A stretch of 64,000 bases of DNA, from contig NC_134841.1 in assembly GCF_965363235.1 (NCBI RefSeq), positions 54,147,078 to 54,211,077 of the forward strand, in the 5' to 3' direction. The notes under the pieces are model-generated. The model searched no databases, was not told the DNA's origin, and worked only from the letters and a program-made list of their open reading frames with translations. Source of the stretch: Mytilus galloprovincialis. Taxonomy: Eukaryota; Mollusca; Bivalvia; Mytilida; Mytilidae. Position numbers and translations under genes: made by a program. This document shows, in pieces, positions 35,351-45,700 of this stretch; position 1 is the stretch's first letter, and every line of letters begins with the position of its first letter.

Positions 35351-35405
35351 TCATCACTTCTACAGGAAAGACCTTTCAATTGTTTAACAAACAATTGAGA
35401 TACTA

Positions 35406-35845
35406 GTTTTCATTATGTTTAGTTTCTTTTGTTGTACATCTTCTGACATCAGACTCGGACTTCTCTTGAACAGAATTTTAATGTGCGTATTGTTATGCGT
35501 TTACTTTTCTACATTGGCTAGAGGTATAGGGGGATGGTTAAGATCTCAGTCATAAACATGTTTAACCCCGCCGCATTTTTGCGCCTGTCCCAAGACAGGA
35601 GCCTCTTGCCTTTGTTAGTCTTGTATTATTTTAACTTTTGTTTCTTGTGTATAATTTGGAATTTAGTATGGCGTTCATTATCGCTGAACTAGTATATATA
35701 TTTATTTGGGGTCAGCTGAAGGACGCCTCCGGTGCTGGAATTTATCGCTGCATTGAAGACCTGTTGGTGACCTTCTGTTGTTGTCTGTTACATGGTCGGG
35801 TTGTTGTCTCGTTGGCACATTCCCCATTTCCATTCTCAATTTTAT
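35406..35845 (+). repeat. Dispersed repeat M1, right part
   Basis: Continues M1 (TTGTACATCTTCTGACATCA, AACATGTTTAACCCCGCCGC, CCTCCGGTGCTGGAATTTAT, TTGGCACATTCCCCATTTCC). It is the reverse complement of the fragment nested at 17823-18190. Confidence 0.85.
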
Positions 35846-36629
35846 ATGCTAAAATGTACTGGTCGAATGCTCAAGCTAAACTGGTCAAATTCTTAAGTAT
35901 ATATATATATATATGCTAAAATAAACTAGTCAACGATGGCTCATAAACCAACAAAACAACTTCTTCATGAAGTCGAACCATGACAAAGCAATCAAAATAT
36001 AAAAATCCTTTAAAGTCAATTTCATCAAGAGGCTCTCAAGGGCCTGTGTCGGTTAAATTCATAATAATTAGATTTAAATACCCTAATAATGATTGAGAAC
36101 AAATTTGGTTTAATTTGGCCCAGTTCATCCCATTGTAGTCTTACATTACAATAGTTACTGAAGACCCCTTTTTGAATTTTTAATATATATATATATATGA
36201 ATAAATCGAATATTATCACTTTCGTTAAAAAAAAAGAAGCCAACACATTAACTATCCATAACAGGTCATTCTTCTTTGATGTGTTTTTTTATTTGTTCCT
36301 ATGGCTGTATTGTTAATTTTGTTTTTTCATAGGAAGAAAAACCGGAAAATTAACTTGATATGACATCCTTAACAAAATATTAAATTATTGATAATATAAT
36401 GTATATGCCAAGAAGATAGATTCTTATCCCGCCTGAGGGACGATATTATTTGATAAATACAAAAATGACAACAAGAGGATTACGTTAGATAAGATAACAT
36501 TATGTAATCAGCCGATCGAATTTTAATTATCATTTTCTATACATGTGTGAAACGAACTTTGATCGGAGAGTAAAAGTCAAGTAATAACGTTTGTTTACCA
36601 CTTGTGTGTAATAATTAAATGGATTAGCA
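35846..36629. other. Upstream region of the GPC1-like gene
   Basis: It contains TA microsatellites (about 35899-35914 and 36181-36198) and a fragment of the 23.6-kb element family at about 36030-36130. No convincing TATA box or initiator could be assigned for the gene starting at 36630. Confidence 0.45.
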
Positions 36630-36728
36630 ATGGAAGAGGCAGATACAGCTGTTTCTATTGAGTATTGCGAACTTCGGAAAACGAAATCTGATTCTGATTC
36701 TGCCGATGATGTAACGATATTCAAGAAG
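36630..36728 (+). CDS. GPC1: GPC1-like exon 1
   Basis: 33 codons starting MEEADTAVSIEYCELRKTKS and ending FKK. Phase 0, donor GTAGGG. It is Ser/Asp-rich and presumably cytosolic. A diverged copy of its first half lies at 37572-37619. Confidence 0.8.
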
Positions 36729-39700
36729 GTAGGGAGACGTAATATAAATATAGCAACTTATTTTTATAAACAACCCTCAGACTTTCAAGAAACGCTTTAA
36801 AAACAAAACAACATTTAGCTTTCAATGCGGATCTTTGCTATTTTTTAATTTATCTGCGTAGTAAGTTGATTTTTTAAGACATGCTTTTTTTGCTCGAGTA
36901 ATCGGGTTAAAACTTGACCTATCATAAACTTTCAATTTTTGAGACACTCAAACAACTACTATTTTCCATGTGCTACAACGACGGAGAAGGAGACTGATTA
37001 CCATGCTGATTGGATGCTGTTACTAGCAGTCCTATACAAAATTACTTATCCATGCGCCTCATAGTAATCTCAAGGTTTACTAGTAGTATGGATTCACCTA
37101 ACTGTACTCGAAGTGTCCAAAGTCTAGTCAGGACATATTTTGAATGTTTACTATTAAAGTCCTGCTGTTTCTCAATTATTGTGACTTATGTTCAAATGTT
37201 TACTGAGTCCCACTGTTTTTCAATGATTGTGACTTATATTCAAATGTTTACTGAGTCCTATACTGTTTCTCAATGATAACATGTTTACTAAGTCCTACTT
37301 TTTCTGAATGATTTTGACTTATGTGCAAATGTTTACTAAGTCCTACTTTTTCTCAATGATTGTGACTTATGATCAAATGTTTACTAAGTCCTACTGTTTC
37401 TCAATGATTGTCAAGTGGTAGCTCTCTTACAATTGTCGACTATATATAAAAAAAAGTCGAAAGTTCAATCTACTTTTTAAAAATCACAACTTTTTTATAT
37501 AACCCCTGCTCATGCAGTTACAACTTTCTACTTTGAATGATTTATACCATTAAATATGAAAAAGGAGAATTGGATAAGCAATGGGAGAGGCAGTAACAGC
37601 TGTTTCTATTGAGTATTGGTATCAAACCTGATGACTGATTAAGAACTGGTCCATAGTGTATGTGTACCTGAGACTTTGAAATTTGGTATGGACTCTGGTT
37701 TGTATCTTATATATTGTAACCTCATATATTTTTTTTTTATATCAATGTACTTATAAATAAGGTCAAGTCGATTAGCTGTGTCCTGCTTTTTTTTTAATCT
37801 TAAAATAAGAATGTTTACACTTGCATATCAACGTTTTGTCGTTTATTCAATTTGTCAGTATCTGAATGTGGTTATCATGTAATTGATAGTAATAAATATC
37901 ATGTCAATTCTAAAAACTGAAAACAGTTATGAAACTAAACAGTAGTCCTCAGACGCTATTACTACTGACAGAACATTTTTATTTTATCCTGGGAATGAAC
38001 CATGTTGACTCAACCAGGATTTTTATACCATGAACAACTCGACAGCTGTCACATTAGAAACAGGAACAGCTGTATTTTCCGGGTCAATGTGACCTACACT
38101 TTGCAATGTATTTAAAAGTAAGGATCAATCGACACATGTAATCGTTCGGCTCTCTGTCGTCTCAGCACAAACTTTTTATACAAACACAAACATTAAGTGA
38201 TAGCTTATTGGAAAACAAATAATAACATTTATTATGAGTTTGTTATAAATATTTATCATATGTGTAGTAGTAAATACAGTAGTTTTGCATATGTGATAAA
38301 TAGCCTGCTGTTTAATCCATATCGCGCAACTTTGATGCGCACCCTTTATCGCATACCCTTTATCACACCCCTACTTTTTTTTTTTTTTTTTTTTTTTTTT
38401 ACATAAAGTCAGTTTTGGTTTTTTTTTTGCTTAAGAAAATTTTCCTCAAAATAGGTAAATTTTTTGAATGACGTCATTGTTTGGTATGTGACGTCACAAA
38501 CGTCGAGTTTTCACATTGTATGTGACGTCACGAACGTCAAGTTTTCATATTTTTTGGCACACTAACTATGAAAAATACAAAACACACAAATTAATACAAT
38601 AATAAACAAAATATTTTTAAAACAACAGCACGCAAATTGTAAGGTAACCCAGGTGCTTCGGATAAGTAATTGAGCAGTTCTTTTAAGGCCTTTGAAACAA
38701 GACAAAAGTAGAACTGAAGGTATCCAGTGCTATGGATCAGAAAACAGTTCATATAAGGCAGCAACCATTTGATTTTCTGGGGGGGGGCTATGGTTTTTTT
38801 TGGAAAAAAAAGTTTGTTTCGAGTTTTTGGAGAAAAAAATAATTTGTTTTTGATTCTGAGAAAAAAAAATTGTTTGTTTCACACAGGCGAAAAAAAAAAT
38901 TTGTCCAGAAAAAAAAACCATAGCCCCCCCCCCCCCCCCCCCCAGAAAATCAAATGGTTGCTGCCTAATATAATACTCTTCTGTTGAAATATATGATAAA
39001 GCCTAAAGGCCCTTGGGCTGATATTGATGTCTCGGGATGATACGACATATGATACGGATTTTGCCATGTATTATTCTCTATATATACATGTATATATATA
39101 TATATATAGTTGGAATAATAGAATAGTGCATTACTAGAATTTATATTAGTATCCAGAATTGCCTACACATACATCCTGGTATGAATGATCTAGAATGTAG
39201 AACTCTAAAGTCTCGTGGAAGTCTCTAAGTCATCTATTGTTCAATAAAATTTCCAAATTAATCGAAACTTGTTGAAGATTGATTAGAATTTTATTGAGCA
39301 ATAGCTGACTTAGGGCTTACACGCCCTCCCAAGCTGTTGGACCAGCTTCCTCCCTACACTACAATTTAGATCATTCATTCTCTAAAGAATGACCTTTGGT
39401 AGTTACGAACTTCCGTTCTCTCGTGTAAGCCCTAAGTCATCTATTGCTCAATAAGATTCAATCAATCTTCAACAAGTTTCGATTAATTTGGAAATTAATC
39501 TTTACGATGGTTTATATATAACTTCTTCAATAATGCAAAGCGTGTATACATAATGAGTTCAACAATAAAATTTCCGAAAAATACAACAAATGGTAATTCC
39601 AATAAATGTTCTATACAAAACTCAATGAATGTCACTATAAATGCACGGCGTCCGTACAGCTTGACCGCTGATGTCCAACTTACCATTTGCATAGAAACAA

Positions 39701-42700
39701 CATAATATCAATTACGTAATCTTACTTGTAATAATGAAAGGACTCTTTTGGCACAAAATGGCCTAAAATACCAACTTTTTCATAAAACACCAAAAAGGTC
39801 ACGATTTGATCCGTAAATGGGAACATTTCAAAATTATCATTGCTATAAAATAAATCAGTTCTTTTCATAAAAGTACATAATATTCTCCAAAGTAGGGTAC
39901 TTGGGACATTTTGTCAAAATGTGATGAATGTGTTCAATTTTCACACCTTAAAGCTTTAGGAAAACTTTGGCCGCCACCTATACGAAACATATATATGATA
40001 ACAAAAAATGGATAATGCTACGATTAAAATGGAATAACTTCTTAACGTGTAAGCTAACAATTTGGAGAACAATAGTCGCTTGCTTTTAGATAAAGTTTGA
40101 AATTCCACGAAATAAAACAAAGAGGAAAATATCGCTGTCACAAATAATTCCTGTTGTAATCAAATCTTCTTGTAATTACAGGAACAGAAGAAGAATCGTC
40201 TAATAGAAAAGACCGTCCATCTCCTGTCCATAGTCATAATAATTTGCTTGACACATGGTGCAGTATATAAACAATGGCTAATTCCATATATTTACACAAT
40301 TGTCACACCAATACTTCTGGTGATACGTGTGGTAATGTATTGGTGAGTAATAAGGATTTTGTTCTTTTGACCTTTGGTTCCACTACTGTCCAACGAACAC
40401 AGCCAGTTCAAAATATATCATCATATGTCCATGCATGCTGATCTGTAAAAAGGTTTGTAGGAAAAAGATATTTACTTACATCCGCAGCATTTGGACTCTG
40501 TTGAATGGTTGTATCACTGACAAGCATACCACATTTCCTTAAAATTACGTTTGCATGTGTTTAAAAATAGGTTTTGTATTAATTATTCAAATAAAGTGCG
40601 ACTACAAAGTAAAATCACTTCTCAAAACACTTCAAAAAATTTCATTCTGATTGATATAGTGGTATTGTCATAAATTGCGTTGGATTGATCTATGGATTGA
40701 ACAGTGGTAGAGCAAACATCGAATTCCAGCACAAAATGTTATCACACACTATAGAGGAGGGACAGCAGAGGTGGCGTGTGCAAAACTTTTCATTTCACGT
40801 GGTACGATAGCGAAATTTATAACAGTTAAAGATTGTTGTTCATACAACCTAACACAAAAAAGTTCGCATTAAGTCTTCAACCGTTGCTGCATGGTACGAC
40901 ACTGAAAAACTACGATTTTCAAGTAAAATGACACAGTGAAATGTGAAATATATTTGTCAAATACGTCAGAAAATACGTATCCCTTACACATAAACACTTC
41001 TTTTTTTTTTGTATTTTGATTACATTCAAGATAAAATGAAAATTGTGAACTTTGAATTATTACAGTAGACAGTAGATACCTTCTTTAAATTACCTTGGTG
41101 GGAAATCAGTTCTATTGGGAATTGACTCTAGATACAGATATTTCAAGGCTAAATTAATGTTACTAATAATTTGCATCAAACATTGTAAAATTATTGTGCA
41201 CCCTTATGCAGAGCAGTACTCTTTCGATTCATAATTAAAGTTTGGAAATTTTGAAATCTGATAAATTGCATTTCCAGATGTATTGAGACATTGTTGTAAT
41301 TTGCTTGAAATTTTTTTATCTTTTCTTTTAGGAAATTGAATTACCAGTATTTCCTTCTAGATTTCTGTTACTTTGCAAACATTTTCGTCTTTGTGCATAT
41401 TTGGTAAGTTATAACGCTAACCACACCAATTGAACTTATCAGAAATAATAAAAATGAATATAAAGGGAACTTCCATGATTATTTTAAAGCAAATGATTGG
41501 GAGGATAAATTCGTGACACAACATACGAAACTTGATATGATTGGGTTGTAGACTAAACTAAGAAGAATATCTAATATGACCTGCTTAAATAGAATTAAAC
41601 CAACACACTCCTTCATATACACCAAAAAGATCCCCAGATTATGTTATTGTTCTATTATATGTCAATATGCTATAGTTCTATTATAAATTAGAAAATACGT
41701 TAAACGACAAATGTCTTTTTTATGCTTCAAATGTACCACGAATGTGGCAGAAAGAGGTAATTTTATATCTTTTTGAATAAGGTTTTCTCAGTAATAATAC
41801 AATCACTAATCTGTCAATAATCAATCACTAATCCATCAGTAATAGGTCTTAAATCGATCAGTAATCTAATCGATCACTAATCGATCAAACTCCCGAGGAA
41901 GTTTGATCGATTACTGATCGATGACTTCAAGTCATCAATCGAGTACTGAATGATCAAATATGATCGATTAGTGTTCGATTACCAATCCGATCGATTAGTT
42001 ATCGATTAGTGTTCGATTACCAATCTGATCGATTAGTTAAGTCTGGTATACCCACTCCAGGCGCGTAGCTCCCTATACGCTAACATGCAGTTGCGTGCAC
42101 ATCGATTCGGCAAGCAAAAAAAAATGCCAAAATAAAAATTTATAAATTAATTATGGTTAAAGGAAACACATATGTTGTCACTTTTTTAATTGATGAACTG
42201 TCATTAAATAACGGCATTTCAAAATAAACGTTTTATTGGAGATCATGTAAAAATCGGACAGTAACTTGTATCTTTTAACAGATTTGATCGGTCTAAAACG
42301 TGTAGTTTCTGAGCACATTTTACAGAGTACGGCTTATCTGTTTGCGATGCGATGTACGGTACTACCAATTGACCATTAGATTTATCGAAACCCTTTGATA
42401 TTATTGAAAATATGCCAAGGTGATGTATTCGACAGACTACCAGAGCCAATCACTGCCAAAACAGCATTGGAAAGTCTCATTATATTTTGCGTTCACACAC
42501 GTAGACCATATGATAATGGAATTGGAGAGTAGAGGGTGTCTGGTATTATCAGAAAATAGCTTATAATCTTTGTGTCGTATCTGCTTCCTCGTGTTGTAGG
42601 AAATATAAACAACGAATAATTCTCAACATTGTCTGAGACATACAAAATGACCTGGCATGTATTTGGCGGACAATTTCTATTGGGAGGTCGCTCGATGGAG

Positions 42701-45700
42701 AACACGTACGCTGGTTTATAACATCTCGCGAGTGTTACCATGCAGATCTATCAGTGTATTAAGTCTGTTGAAAACAAATATACGATCAACAATGAATAAC
42801 GACAGGTTATCATCGCTAGCATTACTGCATATTGATCGGGATTTCAGTGTGAATGTTGACAAAGTAATAGAGAAGTTCGTTTCTGCTTAGACCCGAAGAG
42901 CAGATTCTGGTCAATGTTGAGTAAATTCTGTAACTTCAAAAATGTGTTGTTTATGTATTAACCATGATTTACTCTATTCAGAAGATTCAAGTATTAATAG
43001 TTTTCGTTCATAAATTGTTTATAAGTCCTATCTACATGTAGCTCCTATTTAAACCGTCCTATGACCGAAAACCGAAAAAAAACATTTTTCTACATTAAAG
43101 GGTCCCGAAATTTTTCGCCACGCTCCGCTCGGCGGTAGTTGTTTGCACATCGTTTTCTTCTAGCTACGCCCATGCACTCCAAAATATTGAGTTATTTTAG
43201 ATGAACGCTAAATTAAGCCGTTGACATGAAAATTATAACAAAACATGTAAAAAAGAAGATTTGCTGTATCTGTTCAAATCACTTTTTTTGCATAGAAAAG
43301 ACATCTACAGATAAGCGTAAATCGTTGTCGTCAACACTTAAAAAAAACTACAAGGCACCAGTTTAGACAACAAGAGTTTATTCTTTCTTATTGAATAAAA
43401 GACAAAATTATACTAACATGATTATTTTTAATTTACAGGATACCTGCTAACGAGACTTTATTCTTCATCGTGTTTGGTCTAGCCAACGGACCATTGATTT
43501 GGGCCATGTTTGTGTACAGGAATGCTGTTGTTTTTCACAGTATAGACAAAGTCACATCATCTTATATACATTACCTTCCTCCATTAGTGTCTTTTGTGTA
43601 AGAAACTATATTTAACATACAATAAGATGATGTGATATGATAGCAAGTGAGAAAACTATCCACCATACAATATATAACATAGATGTAGCTATAGTAACTA
43701 TAGGTTTGTACAACCTTAACAAATGAGCAATGACATACAAAATAGCAAGCTGTAAAAAGCCCATATATGATCAAATGTAGAACAGTACGAACGAGAAAAC
43801 CATCGACCATTTGGTTTTCTTTAGAACTTGCGTTACTTTTCAGCTAAATACATCCCAGGATACTTTTAAGATTGGGAAAATCTATCTAAAGCCAAGCAAA
43901 AATGTAATGAGATGAAGAGATATCGCCAACCATTGAATAATAGTTGAAGCATACCACGAGAGATACCATGAGAGAAACTCCGATTGCCTTATATATATAT
44001 GTAGTTTTAGTAATTTACACTGGAGCAAGAGACAGTAAAAAAAACGCAAGAAAAAAGAAACCTTGTTTTAAATCGTTTCTGTTGTAAGAAATTTATATTT
44101 ATGAAGGAAATTGTACAAAAAGGAATCAGATGAATTAAAGGATTGTCAGTCAACCAAACTGAATGAATCAAAGTGCTTGTAAGAACAGAGGGTAAAGATT
44201 GCTTTAATTCTTACAATGGAAAGTAAAATTAAACATTGAATTGTAAAACATTGGTTGTAGTTGATTCAACTACAATTATATATGGACAATGATCTAATGT
44301 AAAAACAATTGTAAAAACTTCCCATTGACGTTTCTCTCATGGTATCCTATTATTCAATGGTTGGCGATAACTCTTCATCTCATTACATTTGTGCCTGTTT
44401 AACCCGCCACATTCGATTCAATTTGCGCCAATTGCTGTTTTGAAAAGGTATTAATTGCGCCACTGTCTTTTATTTTGATGGTATTAATTGCGCCAATAAA
44501 TGAAATGAAATTGCGCCAGATTTACCTGTAAATATTTTTTACCTATATCATACATGTACATGTTTTACCAATATCATACATGTATTATAATTAACCTTTC
44601 CACTGAACACTTATCAAATTTAAGAAAACTCACCAAAAAATAAATTGTTTAGTAAAAGAATATTTTTTTACGAGTCAAGATGTCTGATATACCATTCAAA
44701 AACTAGAGTCTGATAGAGGAAAACCGGTCATCATTGTTGAAGAACACATATTCCGTCAGGCATTTGTAAAGAACTAATGAGTAGAGAAGTAAGCAGAAAG
44801 GAATATGTGTCTATTCTCAACTACAAATACCAGCCTTTAATTCAATGATGAACAGAGACATTTTATGGGTTTAACTGTATATATATGGGTGAACGTTTTA
44901 ATTCAGCATACATTTCGTTATTAAAATGACTTTTAACTCCGCCAGTCGGTAAACTGCCGGTCCCAAGCCCAAAAATAGGAGGATGGAAGTCAACCATTTA
45001 GTTGTTATATATAAATAAAAATAAATAAAATTGGCGCAATTAGATGATTATTTCATTGGCGCAAATGATACCTATAGTTTTGAAAATTATGTGTCGCAAA
45101 AGAAGTATTGGCGCAATTAAGTTGTGGCGCAAATGAGTTACTTTTTGGCGCAAAAAGATATCGCCCCCACATTCTGTATATATGTGCCTGTCCAAAGTCT
45201 GAGCCTGTAATTCAGTGGATGTTGTTTGTTGATGTGTTACATACTATAGTATATGTTTTCCGTTCAATGTTTTGTACATACATTAGGTCGTTGGTTTTCC
45301 CGTTTGAGTTTTTGTACATTCGTCATTTCGGGGCCTTTCGTAGCTGACTATGCGGTATGGGATTGGCTCATTGTTGAAGGCAGTACGGTGACCTATATAT
45401 GTTAATTTTTGTTTCATGTTGTCTCTTGTGGAGAGTTGTCTCATTGGTAATCATACCACATCTTCTTTTTTCATAAAGGAAGATAACTCCAATTGTACAG
45501 ATTACTTTATAAACAAAGACATCATTGATGTTTTCCAGAACAAGTATTAGATAACTGCACCTTGCACAAGTTTTGTAATTTTCTTGACAAGAATGTTATC
45601 ATTGTATGAATTAAATAACCGAGCATATATTACAGTGATACATTTCTAGACCTGTTCATGAATAGGATATTTAGAATGTTATGATCAATGCATCATATTT

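Larger units (their letters stand above)
31840..35405 (+). mobile_element. Helentron-like non-autonomous element
   Basis: The 5' end starts GGGTCTTTCCCCTACGTG and itself folds (GGTCTTTCC / GGAAAGACC). Near the 3' end the inverse, CAGGAAAGACC (about 35362-35373), lies just inside a hairpin, CAATTGTTT-AAC-AAACAATTG (35377-35397). The insert splits an M1 repeat with no visible target duplication: the flanks join as ATGTATTATTA / TTTTCATTATG, close to the uninterrupted M1 order. An asymmetric terminal inverted repeat, a 3' hairpin, internal tandem repeats and no duplication are the described plan of Helentron/HINE elements. No Rep or helicase is present. Confidence 0.6.

Noticed and set aside
37572..37619. 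Alternative first exon of the GPC1-like gene
   Set aside because: The phase at its only nearby donor does not match exon 2 and the frame stops after 16 codons.
38730..39067. Overlapping Phe/Lys-rich frames on both strands
   Set aside because: Shadows of the PIF/Harbinger-like MITE with its homopolymer runs.
44400..45180. Cluster of E2F-like sites (TTTGGCGC) as a regulatory element
   Set aside because: The motifs are confined to the two ends of a repeat-like insertion in opposite orientation, which fits transposon subterminal repeats better than an enhancer.
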